Origin: Rhizophagus irregularis
Taxonomy: Eukaryota > Glomeromycota > Glomeromycetes > Glomerales > Glomeraceae
Reading direction: 5' to 3'
Length of the DNA: 64,000 nucleotides
NCBI RefSeq assembly: GCF_026210795.1
Contig: NC_089432.1
Coordinates: 4,774,001 to 4,838,000 of the forward strand
Shown here: one piece after another, positions 33,959 to 46,683 of the stretch
Layout: each line of letters starts with the position of its first letter
Position numbering within the stretch: the first letter of the stretch is position 1
Position numbers and translations under genes: made by a program
Notes under the pieces: generated by a model
Databases searched by the model: none
Told to the model about the DNA's origin: nothing
The model's input: the letters and a program-made list of their open reading frames with translations, nothing else

Positions 33959-34097
33959 CGCTTGGCTTCGCCTTGTAAAAATCCCATCAAAGAAAAAAGT
34001 TCAAAGAACAAAATAAAAATCAACTAATCAAATTAATCAAAGAAATCAAATAAATATTAAATTCTCAAAATTACTTTTCAAATAAACTCAATCAAAA

Positions 34098-34199
34098 ATG
34101 AATCCAACAACTATTACCTCTAAACCAATTGTTATTGTTGCTTCCGAAATAACTGAAAAACCTGATGGTAATCCTACAAACTCATGTTCTATAATGTAA
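34098..34199 (+). CDS. 33-aa ORF ending in a CaaX box (CSIM)
   Basis: ATG at 34098, start MNPTTITSKPIVIVASE, and last residues NSCSIM before TAA. CSIM is a proper farnesylation-type CaaX box (the same four residues end prelamin A), and short ORFs of 30-40 codons ending in CaaX are the form of fungal lipopeptide pheromone precursors. A TATA-like box and leader-like sequence precede it. Against this, DNA after the stop still looks coding in other frames (KLMFYNVNGKFFQRLNDFGY, then TNFNPNDVATIYYKMAW), so the ORF may be the 5' end of a longer gene broken by frameshifts, with the CaaX arising by chance. No function is asserted. Confidence 0.4.
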   Translation: MNPTTITSKPIVIVASEITEKPDGNPTNSCSIM

Positions 34200-34664
34200 A
34201 TGGAAAATTCTTTCAACGACTTAACGATTTCGGTTATTACATGGCAAACCTATGAAGACCAATTTTAACCCTAATGACGTAGCTACTATTTATTACAAAA
34301 TGGCCTGGCGCTATTATTTTTATTAAATTTCTTTATATTAACATGTATCATAAAAAAAATATCTTTGTAATTTAAATTTTATTTGTAATTTTCAATATAT
34401 TTATTATATTTGTGTATATTTTTACTTACTTATTCATTAAAAATAAAATTTTTTTGATTTTACATAAATTATAAATTATCTAATTATCATATTATATTAA
34501 ATATCCTTCTGTTGTACTTCATATTTCGAAGCTCAATCTTTCATTAAAAAAAAAATGATGCAATATTGTTTGTTACGTAAAATAGCTGTAGTCAGCCATG
34601 TGATCAACTCCTTAAAAATGTGACCTGTAAATCCAAACTATTTTAATCACCATTGATTTGAGAA

Positions 34665-35089
34665 TAGGGATTGGAATCGATTCTGCCAAAATCGAATTAA
34701 TCAAAAATCCGATCAGAATCGATTTAACTCGATTGTCAAATAAAAAATCGAAATTATAGTGCCGGCCAGAATTACGAAATTATATATAACGTGACATCGG
34801 ATCTTTGAAATTTTGAATTGTGTCACATTGAAGTATTAATTCTGGCCGGAATTATAAAATTACCGCCGATCGCTGATTATTCGTGCAATTTTAAATGCGA
34901 AATCATAAAATTTAATAATAAAATGATTTATATGTTAAATTTATGATCATTGGAAATTTCCCTGTCACAAATTTAGTGATTTATCGAAATCGAAAATCAA
35001 AATTTTAGAATCGAAATTTGAGAAACTATTAATCGCGATTAGTCGATTCTAAAATCGATTCGAATTATGGAAATCGATTCCAATCCCTA
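34665..35089. mobile_element. hAT-like MITE, 425 bp
   Basis: Terminal repeats TAGGGATTGGAATCGATT and its reverse complement. Flanking octamers tttgagaa (34657-34664) and gttgagaa (35090-35097) differ at one base, consistent with an aged 8-bp target duplication. The inside contains aatcgaaa/tttcgatt words and two copies of ggccagaatta or its complement, but no coding frame. Confidence 0.8.
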
Positions 35090-35399
35090 GTTGAGAATAT
35101 TGCTAATCATTTCAAAATTCTCCATTTGATTCGTACTTTATTAATAAATAATTTACAAATAATTAATAATATTAAACTACATAACATATTTAAATAATAA
35201 TTTTAATTTAACTGTTAGTATATATATTTTTTATTATTATTAATAATAAAAAGTAGAAAGTATTAATTTTAATTTAATAATTAATAATAATATTTTAAAA
35301 GCAATTTTACCATAGCACGTCAACCTGACTTATCACTTAAAAAAATTTTTTATTTTTAAAATAAAAATAATTTATTGACAATAAAATAAACACAACTTA

Positions 35400-35830
35400 C
35401 TGCAACACACCACCATCCAGATTTGGACACCATCCACCATCCAAAGGGGTATTGATGACAAGTCAGACATCGAAAAGAAGCCGGATTCGTCCTGCGTGAT
35501 GATGTTGGACACGGTAGTTATTGCTAGGTAATGTTGTGAGAGGCGACCTTACTATCACTATTACACTGTTTGCGTTTACTTTTACGAGAAGATTGCTTGT
35601 AGTAATTGGATTTCTGTCATGTCGTGATATAGTAGATTTTTCACATTTTTTTTAGAGATATGTTGTCTCATAATTTTTGTCATTACTGTATGGAGCGAAG
35701 ATAGGAAATCAATAGTAATGAAACGGAGATTCTTTGGTGTAACTGTAAATAATGTTAGAAAGTTCTTTAGGCACAAGTTGATGCATGGAGATTAAGTAGA
35801 TCAGATGGCTTTCATACCAAAGATCTTATA
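35400..35830 (-). pseudogene. Possible decayed coding region
   Basis: This block is clearly less AT-rich than its flanks. One minus-strand frame reads HQLVPKELSNIIYSYTKE, stop, FPIFAPYSNDKNYETTYL, stop, then a long open part (RHDRNPITTSNLLVK, NNYRVQHHHAGRIRLLFDV), stop, LVINTPLDGGWCPNLDGG. Another frame is open over the last part (RCLTCHQYPFGWWMV). I cannot tell which frame was real. No family recognised. Confidence 0.25.
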
Positions 35831-37250
35831 TTTCATTACATGTAAGTGAACCTACGTTAAAGGGATGATACAAATGAATCATCTGTGAATTTACAATATA
35901 ATAATCAATAATTCATAATGTAGCTTGAGGGATACATATTATACATTTTTGTTAGAATAAATCAGATTACATTATAATAAATCCTAAACATAATAATACC
36001 TCAATTTTGTATTTACAAATCAAACAGTGGTTATCATATTGACTTCAATCGCAGATTTTGTTTTATTTTCACTTTCCTTTTCAAATTCTGGAATTATATT
36101 ATTAATGTTGAGGACTTAAAACATTTTGTTTCTCTTTAATAACTTAACAAAACCCCAACATTTGAATAAACTATGAATTGGTTTAGATACATCTACAATT
36201 TAAATTATCGTATAGGAAAAAATTCAAAAAAATATAATATTTCAAAGAAATTCAATATAAGGAAATAGATTTTATTTCAACTTCCAGTTATAAAAGAAAA
36301 GTTAATATTATAACAAAAACAAAAAGATATCAGTGGAAAAAATTAACAAATACTTAAATTCTTACTGCAATAATTACTAGATAATTTTTCCGTTTATGAA
36401 TTTTTGATTATTGGTCCAATAAATTAAATTGATTTTTTTTTTGTTCATTTTTTTATTTTTTATTTATTTAACATGTACTGTATATAATACATTGCATTGT
36501 ATGTTAATTTATAAGCCGTTACAAAAGCAAGCGCGCCAGCAGCCTTCTGTTTCTTAACACGCTATTACTTTTTGTGAACAACTGAATGTCAAATGGAAAT
36601 TTTTTTAATAATAAACTTTAGTTAGAAATTGATGGAGCAGCATGATTTTGAGCGCTATTTTGAAGCTAGTAAATAAACAAAATACAGTCAGTTAAGAAAA
36701 TTGCTAAAGCTTATTCATTATATCACTCATAAAATTTAAATATAATATAGAAATTAAAGTGTAAACTATAAAAAAAAGTTTCAAAACTCCAAAATTTTAT
36801 TAGAAATTACCAAAAAAAAATATTACATTTAAATATATTATAATACGGTGTTTATTAGATAATACTACAATATGATTTATAATCCATAAAAATTTCACGA
36901 CTTAATGATATACAGTTTATGACTATATACTATTTAAACATATTTCTCAGATATCATAACTATTAAAGGCTCATTATGTCAATTCTTTTCAGTGAAATCA
37001 TCTTAAATTTTAATCATACTAATATATAATTGAATAATTTTATAAAGTAATTTATTGATAAGTTATAATATAAAAATATAAATTATTTAATTTACAAACT
37101 AAGAAATACTGTATTTAATCTTACTACTCTAGTCCTATTGTTTAAATAACTTATATAAAAATACTTAATGTGTAATAATATCATTACATAGCAGATAGAT
37201 AGCGTTATCATGGTTAATTATCTATATCTAAAAATTTATTAAAAAAGACT
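35831..37250. other. Intergenic, no gene seen
   Basis: AT-rich 3' region beyond kinase K2. No supported feature. Confidence 0.5.
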
Positions 37251-39523
37251 TTAGTAGTGATTTTTTAAATTAATTAAAAATTTCAAATTTAAAAATAAAG
37301 AATCCTTACTATCCGGAAGTTCCAATTCATCTTGTTCTTCCGAATGAAGATTTGGATTATTATGTATTTCATCATCATCTACAAATAAAATAATTATTTA
37401 GAAAGTATTAATTAATTATTATTATAATTATTATAATCAGTTTAAATAATTATATTACATACCGTCAATATCATCATGATATTTTTTTATTTGTTGTTGC
37501 ATTGTTTCTTGAATATCTAAAAATTAAAATAACGTTATATTCAATATTAAACAATTAAATTTGATAATATTAATACTTCTACTTGCCATTTTTCGAATTC
37601 CTTTTGAATATTTTGGATAATTTTTCACTACCAACTAAAAAATTTAAAATATAAACATTAATTTGTTTGATTATCTATTAAAGGAAATAATATTAAATAT
37701 GTTTTATAAATTACCTTTAAAAATGCTAATTATTTTTGAATTATTCTTCTGATTATTCAACTTATCAAAATCATCAACTAATAAATAAAAATAAATCAAA
37801 TAAAGTATCTTATTATATTAACATAAATCTAATAAACTTACTGTTATTGGGAATATGAAAGTTGTATGATTTATTACTGTGAAATGCTAATAAAAGAAAA
37901 TAATTTATTATTTAATTATTTAAAATAAAAAAATATATATAAAATTGTATGTTAATTTATACCTTCTTGTTCTTCTGCATTATTATTTAATTAAAAAGGT
38001 AAGATTTTAATTATTGATATCAACCATATATTAAAAATCAAATAACAAATTTCAATAATACCTTCTGTTGCATTTCTTGGTTCAGGGAGATTTTTAAATT
38101 GATGAACTTTACTCGTAAATAATCTGCTACTATTTGTATAGTTTTCTAAATCACCTATTTCCAAACTATTATCTTCATCCAGTTGGGTTAATAATTCATT
38201 TGATTTATTTTGGTAGTCTAAATTAAGTTCTCTTATTCTTTTCCTAAGTATTTCAATGTCTGGTCTATTCGATGGATTAGCATCCCAACATTGTTTCATT
38301 AAATTTTTATATTCTAAAGGAGTTCCTGATATAATTTTTGGTCTTATACCATTAATTATATTTATTGCAAGATCATAATCATGTTCGTATTTAATAAATG
38401 GTGGTTGTCCAGATGAAATTTCCCACATAAGTATGCCAATACTATAAATGTCAGATTTAAAAGTATTTACTTTTCCTGCAATAACTTCCGGTGCAATGTA
38501 GGGAAGATTTCCATATACACTCTTTAATGGTTTATCTGCAGGTCCACAAAATCCAAGATCACTAATACAAAATTTACTATCTCTAAATAATATATTTCCG
38601 GAATGCAAATCCCTATGAATCACATTCTCTCCATGAACTCGTGAAAGTTCTATTATTATGTCAGCAGCAATTTGATTTCTTTCTTTCCATGTAAGTTGAT
38701 TATGATTTTGTTGTAAATATTTTCTTAAATCTGTATCAAATTTATTCATTACAAGCATATAATCTCCATTTAATGGATCTTTTGTTAAACCATAACATTG
38801 GACAATCGCATCTGACCATTTATTACATATATTTAAATGCGAACTAGCCTATAAAATAAAGAAAATATTATAAAAAATTTTAAATGAAAATTACTATACC
38901 ATTTTTAGATTACAAACCTCTTCAAACCAACGTTTATTTGCACTTTCAACATTTTCTAATCTTTTAAGTACCACATTATATTTCCTAATTCTTTTTAATT
39001 GTTGTTCATTAGAATCCCATCCATAATAACCTCCATCAACCCATTCTGCTGTATAAATTTCAGAATATCCACCTTTTGTTAAATATTTAATATTTTTTAA
39101 ATTATTATATGGAATCCATTCAATTACGACATTCGGGTCAAGTGTTTTCATCTGACATTCTTGTATTAAATTGTCAATAACATCATTTCCAGATGTCCAA
39201 TTTGAAAAATTATTTTTTAAATAATTTCGAACACAATATTCACAGTATAATGTAGCTAAACATTTTTGGTTACAATTTTCACAAACTCTTCTTGTTCCTT
39301 CATTATAAATAAGTTTGCATTTATCATAAATTGCAGTCAAAATTCTTATTGCTTCAGATTTTTCATCTTTTGTAAGTGATTCATCAGCAAGAATTGTTTG
39401 TTTCCGAAATTCAAATTGTTTGTGCATATTATTGTGAATATTATAATCCGTTAGTGCAGATGCTTTGTTAAGTGTAGTATTAATTAAATCTTTTCTAATA
39501 ACAGACATAATGAAAAATTTCAT
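37251..39523 (-). CDS. K2: TKL-type protein kinase with Cys-rich N-terminus, about 575 aa, eight exons
   Basis: Exons: 39508 (or 39523)-38918, 38848-38062, 37974-37963, 37886-37842, 37777-37715, 37634-37587, 37516-37463 and 37378-37251. All phases fit. I prefer the inner ATG at 39508 (MSVIRKDL), the usual start of this fungal family as I remember it. The N-terminal region has C-x2-C-x3-C-x5-C-x2-C spacing (CENCNQKC...CEYC), a likely zinc site. The kinase domain has a loose glycine loop (TKGGYSEIY), VVLK, HRDLHSGN, DLG in place of DFG, APE, and CWDANPSNRP. The tail holds the family word HQFKNLPEPRNATE, then acidic, Gln-rich small exons ending LINLKNHY. One exon is 12 bases and one intron starts with GC. 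The last exon could instead be spliced at gtaagg, so the C-terminus is uncertain. Probably a cytosolic Ser/Thr or dual-specificity signalling kinase. Confidence 0.8.
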
Positions 39524-42500
39524 TGTAAATTTTTTTAAAATTTTTTTCGGAACGGTCTATTTATAAAAGTCAATCATGTGTAATATTGACTGCGTATGTA
39601 CTCCTGTACTCAAACCTAATTAGTCTAGTCAAATGATTTGTGATTTTCATTGTCAAGGAAAAATTTTTTTCCGATACAAAAAGTTCGATAATTTTTTTAT
39701 TTTTTGATTTTCAATTTTTTAAATTAATTAATCTAACTTTACCATTTATTTTAAAGGATTCCAAAAAAAAAAAATTATTATTTGTCTAAAGGCGCAGGAT
39801 CACTTGACAAAAAACGACGATCGTAACTATTAAATATATATACTATACATCAGAAATTTATACCATTAAAATATATTAGACAAATTTAATTATAAATTTG
39901 GATTTTAATGTGCATAGGATTGGTTAAATTGATAAACTAAATTTATATATGTTAAAAATTGTAATATAAAAAAATATTCATAATATTTCTTTAAGGAGAC
40001 TATCTAAAATAATCAAAAGTCGAATTAACTTTCATAAACAGTTTAACTTATAATAAGTTGCTCCTCTGATGTGAAAATTTTTTTTTTTTCATTTCATCAT
40101 AATTTATAAGTTTTCCATTTAAAACATCTCGATATATCAGGTATTTATTTCAGAGAAGCGTCTATATACGACATGTATGTCACGTCCGCTTTATATATGA
40201 TACAGTCACTTTGTATTTGTTTTAAACATTTAACGTCTATATTATTAATATTATTGATCAATGAATAAGATATACTTATTTTAATGCTTATAAGAAGTTA
40301 AGTATTAAAAAAAATTCTGTTATTTATTATTTTAAAATTTTTTTTTTGAAGTTTTGGAAATCGAAACTATAAGAAAACTCAATTTTAACGTTATAAAATT
40401 TATTAGTACAATAATTATTATTTACTACTTCTGTTTCTTCAATTTTATTTTTTCTTATTTTGTCAATTTTTCATTATTTTCATTGATTTTTTTGTTATAT
40501 TTTTTTTTACGTTTTTCTTTATTAGAATGTGTAAAACTAACGCTAATACTATAAAAGTTGTTAATTGCGATTATCAAAAATTTTTAATCTTAAAATTACT
40601 TATTCAAAACGAATTTTATTTATACTGAATCTTGATACGGAAAACACTTTTGTATTCTACTTTATTTTACTTTTGCGATTGTAAGTGACTGCCTATTTAT
40701 CCGATTTATAATTTGAATTGTTCATACGCTCTTCGAATTTGTCGATAGTCTTCTGCTTTGGAGAAATTGTTCTAGCCTCGCCTGTTGCCTCAATTATTAT
40801 TTGCATGAATCTTAAGTTTACAACTAGCTGATCTCTCATCGTTATTCTTCCATTAATATTACTATTATTGGATTAAGTTAATAAGTTTTTCATCTATTAT
40901 ATCAAAAAATTGTCTTACTAGCAATACTGTTCCTATGAAAATAATCGTTAAATTTTTGTACAATTTTCATACAAATCCATATGGAATCCCTACAATTATT
41001 GCAGTTTTATGATAAAAATAGCCATAGTATTCATAGTATTTTGTTTAATGTACTAAAAATGTATGATATTCGTACAATCTAAATAAAGTGTGTAATTTAT
41101 GTTTAAATTTTAGCATACGATTATTTTGATATTCAATTTCCCTATGAAAAGTAATCATAATTTATGTACAATTTAAATATGATTTTGGTATAGAATTATG
41201 CACAATTAATTTTTATACATTTTTATATAATTATCAATTATTTAGTTTTTTCAGCCAAATATAAAAACAAGTAATATTTAATATTTTATTTCTTTAGTAA
41301 TTCATAAAATTTGTGCGTACTTTCTATGAAATCACGTGATATGCATCAGGAAATTTTATTGTTCTATTTTGTATGATTACATATTTATTCATTTTTTTTT
41401 TCCTTTTTTCTTTGTTGATTTTTCAGCCTCACACCCATATTTTTTTTTAATAAATAAAAACTGAAAATAGCTTGTAAAGTTGTTTTTAATTATTAATTAT
41501 AATGTTTTATTATTAAGTATTTTTTCAATATAATGTAAAATTACATACTGCTTTTCCACGTGCGGGGTTTTTCGTAATTTCAGTACTTTGTTAACTGAAA
41601 TATGCCTGGAGGTTTAAGAAAATTTACATGTGGAGTAATTCTAATATTGTGGTAATATTAGAATGTAGAAAATGTAAATATCGGAGAAATATTGTATAGG
41701 TCTTTAGGCAATACTTTGCTATTTTCATTATTAAGAACTCCCATTTTGAAACGGTAATAAATTAAAATCAATATCTTTTAATACTTCATTATTATTTTTA
41801 TTATTATTTAAATATTTATTATTATTATAAAAATTTCTTTTGGCTCGATCAAAGCATGATTTTATTCGTTAATGAATTCGGGTCGAATTTATGATGCAGG
41901 CCAGAATTTTGGCATATACAAATATACTCATTATAATTCCGGCCGCTGCCGGTTTCGGATATCAATAATTATTTATCTCCGGATAACTGTTTGTTTTCTC
42001 TCCATTTTTAATTTTCATTGAATTCGTTGTACAATCAAGCAATCCTTTCATTATATCCTTTTAGTAATTTTTTCATCCCGCCTTTCCTTTTAGACATTCT
42101 TTATTCTACCATACAATATACGTGCGCCAAATTTCAATACATATATAATGTTTGTACTTTTCCTTTTTTTACTTGATACAAAATATTTATATTTCGTTTT
42201 TTTGAAAAATAAATTTAAATAACAAAAAAATAAACTCACACAAGCTATGAAAAATGTCTCAGAATCAAGATAAACAGCAATAAACTTGCTTTATAAACTA
42301 AAATTTTGACATTATATATCAAATATTACAATTTCACTAAATATACATAAAATTCAACTCGTTCTAATTCTTTAAATATTAGAAAATCAATCATTATGAG
42401 GATTTGAGTGAAATCTCGGAAGTATGTATTATAATTAATATCAATCTTTTTTTTTTTTAAGGAGATTACTTTATTTAAAGATATGTTTTTCTTTTGCAGA

Positions 42501-43136
42501 CAATAAAAAATAATAGTAATGTTCATTTTAGTGAGACGAAGCCAATTCATAATCGGTAATTGAAATGTTTGTTTTTCGTTTCTTAAAAATAAAAATTTTA
42601 ACCCAGCGTCTTTATTAATAAATCAATCTCAGCTATTGTAAAAGAAAAAGAAATGTTTATTCAATTATTGCGAGAAATCTCATACACTAATTCTGAGAAA
42701 GCATCCTACGTACCTCTACTCGAATGAATTAGTACCTTACTCTCCTCTAATTGACTATTCAGCTGAAAGTATCATAAAATTAGATTATTTAATACTAAAT
42801 AAGTTCTCCTCAGGCTCTCTCTTCTTAGTAAGTTGGACATCATGCTACGATTGCTATAGACAAATTGATATTTTTTATTAACATTTTTATTACAAATACT
42901 ATTATTATTAAAAAAAATTATATTTAAATTAATTATTATTAATTGGTTTGCAAATTATTTTTGGACGAAACTTATAACATGTTAAATCGTATTAAACATA
43001 CAGTACCATGTATTTATAATTTAATAATCGTTTGATTCGTATCATAAAATATTAATACAGATTGTAAGAAATCTAGCAATACATGCATACATATAAAAAT
43101 TGGTTGTATGAAATTAAAAAAAGCTGTGTACACGTA
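39524..43136. other. Intergenic, 3.6 kb
   Basis: No gene supported. Diverged direct repeats of ctatgaaaataatcgttaa...gtacaat occur near 40934 and 41142. A hairpin attctaatatt-gtgg-taatattagaat lies at about 41638-41664. Short ggccagaatt/attccggcc remnants of hAT-like ends occur near 41900-41945. The frames at 40354-40554 and 42326-42550 are low-complexity. Confidence 0.45.
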
Positions 43137-43139
43137 CTA

Positions 43140-43740
43140 TAATAAATGGAAGAAAACTTGAAATAAATTAAAAAACTGTTGTTTGTATTTGTAATAAAAA
43201 CCCGAGGAAAAAAATACGAAAAAACAAGCGATAAAATGAAAGAAATTTTGATATAACTCGAACAATTTGTTTGCGTTTGTAATAAAATCCGAAAAAGTAG
43301 AATAATAATAAACGAAAAAGTTTGTATTTGTAATAAAATCCGAGAAAAAAAATATGAAAAAAAAACAAGCGATAAAATGAAAAAAAAATTGAAATAACTC
43401 GAACAGTTTGTTTGCGTTTGTAATAAAACCCGAAAAAAAAGAATAATAATAAATGAAAAAGTTTGTATTAGTAATAAAATCCGAGAAAAAAAATATGAAA
43501 AAAAAAACGGTGATAAAATGAAAGAAAAATTGAAATAACTCGAACAATTTGTTTACGTTTGTAATAAAAACCGGAAAAAAAAGAATAATAATAAACGAAA
43601 AAAGTGTTTGTATTTGTAATAAAATCCGTGAAAAAAAAATATGAAAAAAAACGGGGGATAAAATGAAAGAAAAATTGAAATAACTCGAATAATTTGTATG
43701 TAATAAAAACCGAAAAAAAAGAATAATAAACGAAGTAATA
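43140..43740. repeat. Satellite of about 140-bp period, four to five units
   Basis: gaaataactcgaacaatttg recurs near 43251, 43391, 43531 and 43676. Each unit holds two half-units with ttgtaataaaatccgagaaa or ttgtaataaaacccgaaaaa. It ends right at the 3' end of K3. The Phe-rich minus-strand frame over it is a translation of the repeat. Confidence 0.85.
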
Positions 43741-43747
43741 TAAGTTT

Positions 43748-45095
43748 TTATATTTGATACTTATCGGAATTTATGTCACAATCATCGCAACTTGGTAAGT
43801 TTGGTAAGTTCAATAAGTCAGAATCATCATTTCTTAATATTACTGTTGTTTCACTTTCATTTTTAAAATTATTTGCTAAGCTTGTGCTGACTTTAGGATC
43901 AGTAGAATCAATAATTTTATCAAGTTCCGAATTTACTTTGTGAATATTTGGTCTTTCATCTGGTTCTTGTCTCCAACATTCTATTCAAATAAATTTCAAA
44001 ATTAGATCATATAGTTAAAAATTAATAGTATTAGCTTAAACTTACCTTCATAAAGCGCAACGAATTTATCGTTTGTGTTTGGAATAGGTTTTTCTCTTTC
44101 ACCATCAAGAATTTTTAATATAATAGATGCATTATCATTCCTTGTTTCATAATTGAAAGGTGATGAACAACTAGTCAATTCCCAGAATATAACTCCTAAA
44201 CTATAAATATCTGATTTTTCGTTTAAATCGTAACCCTTAACATTATTAAGAATTTTAGGATCAACGTAAGGTATTATGCCACGTGGTTTAGTAGGTAGAT
44301 AGGAAACTTTTTCTTGTTGACGCAAACGTGAACATCCAAAATCTGATAATTTTATTGTATTTTGATGTATTAAAATATTTTTGGAATGCTAAATAGAATG
44401 AATAACTTAATGTGTTAATTGGTGTTAATTATATAATATCATAACGATATTAAAATAAATTAATCACACTTACAAGATCTCCATGTATGATTTTGTTATC
44501 ATGTAACCATAAAATTGCACCTGTAATTTCTTTGGCAAACTTAAATTGGATTTCCTATTTAATTAAAGATTTAGTGTTGTCTTTTAAATGATTTTCCAAT
44601 GTTCCCCCGTCCGCGTATTCAAGAACGAATGAATAATTTATTCCATCCGATTCATCTTAAATTATAAAAAAATTATGTAAACAATACTTAAAATATATAT
44701 CAAACGATCAAATGATTATCATACCTCATACCTTTTAATTTCGTAACTCCATAAAATCGAATTATATTTGGATGAGATGCTATCATCATTAAATTAATCT
44801 AAATGAATTCATAATATTAAAAATGACAATGTCAATAAAACAATAGGATATAGTATACTATATACTGTATAAACAGAGTTAATTATTAACATACTTCGTT
44901 AATAATTTCTTCCATGGAGTTTAAATTTTCATTAAATTCTTTAATCGCAAATTTTGTTGTGTTCTTCCAATATGCGACATGAACCGTAGAAAATCCTCCA
45001 GAGCCAATCTTAACAAAATTTTTAAATTCTTGAGAGTCATAGTAACAAATTATCTTATCATCCAATAATACATTAATGCTATTTGACTCACGTAT
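43748..45095 (-). pseudogene. K3: TKL-type kinase interrupted by an in-frame TAG
   Basis: Visible exons: 45095-44895, 44798-44732, 44655-44474, 44388-44046 and 43980-43748, with consistent phases. Features: glycine loop GSGGFSTV, AIKEF, HGDLHSKN in the catalytic loop (Arg replaced by Gly), SDFGCS, and CWRQEPDERPN. It ends with a short acidic tail (LPSCDDCDINSDKYQI), without Sel1 repeats. In exon 3 the frame reads KSLIK, then TAG (44557-44555), then EIQFKFAKEI. The stop stands where relatives have Trp (LTW), so a single TGG-to-TAG change explains it. No in-frame ATG precedes the first visible exon, so a 5' exon is missing or lost. It is a pseudogene, a null allele or, less likely, a sequencing error. 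Confidence 0.7.
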
Positions 45096-45117
45096 CTTTA
45101 TAAAATAAAATATAATT

Positions 45118-46348
45118 AATTAATAAATAAATACTAATTAATAACTAGTAATTGAATGGTTTTAATTTTAAATCAAATGTATCCTAACTAACTGAAGGAT
45201 AAAAAAAAGTTAGGCTCAATATAATTCAATCAAAAAATAATAATTTACCTGTATATTCGTATTGTGCTTTTTTTTTATTAATAAAATGCAAGAATGTAAG
45301 TTAAAGAAAAAAAAAATAAATAAATAAATTAAAAATCACGTAAATTCATGGAATGATTGACAGCAGTAATATTGTTATTACTACCAAAAAAGTAAGGATT
45401 ATGGATCTTGATAAGTCACAATTCACAATCGCTAAGAGAGAAAGTTATATTATAAGCTTGGGTGTAAAAGGATTGCAACCCAGAACGTAAGGATATTAGG
45501 ATATTTGATAGTTTTTTTTTAAAACTAAAATTTTTTTGGTGATCGGTAATCGAAAAGTGTGATCTCCTACTAAAAGAACCGAAAAATATGGTTTAGCATG
45601 GAATTCAGGCATAATTTTTAGAGATACGTCATAATAGTTAATGAGTCGAGATCAAGCAGAAAATCGATTCTTGAGTGTTATATATTGTTCAATAAACTAT
45701 CTATATTATGTAAATATCGTAAGCGCAATATATAAAAATTGTAGTTATTAAAGATTTTATAATATATGTAAATAATTGGCAATTGTACATTTTTTTAATA
45801 TAAAAATTATAATTAATAAATTCAAAATTTTAAATAAAAATGCATGTCAATGTACTTCTTAGAATTATAATATCAGCTTAGTAGTCATATTAAAATCAAA
45901 TTTAACGACTTACGACGTGGATCAAGGTAATTATTTCAATAGAGGTTATTTATTTAAATTTGTACATATACATATAATTATATATATGATATAATTTTTA
46001 CATGTAAACTTACTAATTGGAAAGCCGATTCAGATTGTATTTCAGGACTTATTTACTAATCAAAACGAAATGATTATGAATATGTTCATATATTTTCTGA
46101 TGAGTTTATCACTCTACAAGAAATATAAATATATTAATATAAATAAAATATAAATATATACATTTTGCATGATAATAATATGGTAAGTACTACTTCGTCG
46201 ATTTTTTTTTTATTTGTATATTGGAAAATTTTAAAAAGTTTATTCAGAAAGAATGGCGTATTTATTTCGCGATCATTATTTTTTTTGTGCTACTGAGACT
46301 ACTGACTAAATCATAACTATAAAATATATAAAATTCGATATTTTCGGA
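45118..46348. other. Intergenic, no gene seen
   Basis: AT-rich. May hold the missing 5' exon of K3: a donor-like acag|gtaaat stands at about 45245-45255 on the minus strand, but no start codon context was found. Confidence 0.4.
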
Positions 46349-46680
46349 CTTTTCGAACAATATTTTTAAAAAAGGCTAGTGAAATTTAAGATCTACGATT
46401 AATTTAGATGCTTTGGTTTGAATTAATTGTGTTACATTAGGTGATAGATATACAGATATACGACTTTTCGAACAATATTTTTAAAAAAAGCTAGTGAAAT
46501 TTAAGATCTACACATTTTTTCGATTAATTTAGATGTTTCGGTTTGAATTAATTGTGTTACATTAGGTGATAGATATACAGATATACGACTTTTCGAACAA
46601 TATTTTTAAAAAAGGCTAGTGAAATTTAAGATCTACGATTAATTTAGATGTTTTGGTTTGAATTAAATTGTGTTACGTAA
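46349..46680. repeat. Three tandem units of 115-125 bp
   Basis: Units begin cttttcgaacaatattttta at 46349, 46464 and 46589. The middle unit has an extra acattttttc insertion and the third is truncated. It abuts the fold-back element. Confidence 0.9.
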
Positions 46681-46683
46681 GCA

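Noticed and set aside
40934-41180. Direct repeats as a pair of short LTRs
   Set aside because: Similarity is short and patchy, and no primer site, purine tract or target duplication was found.
43137-43547. 136-codon Phe-rich minus-strand frame
   Set aside because: Its 47-residue periodicity is simply the 140-bp satellite.
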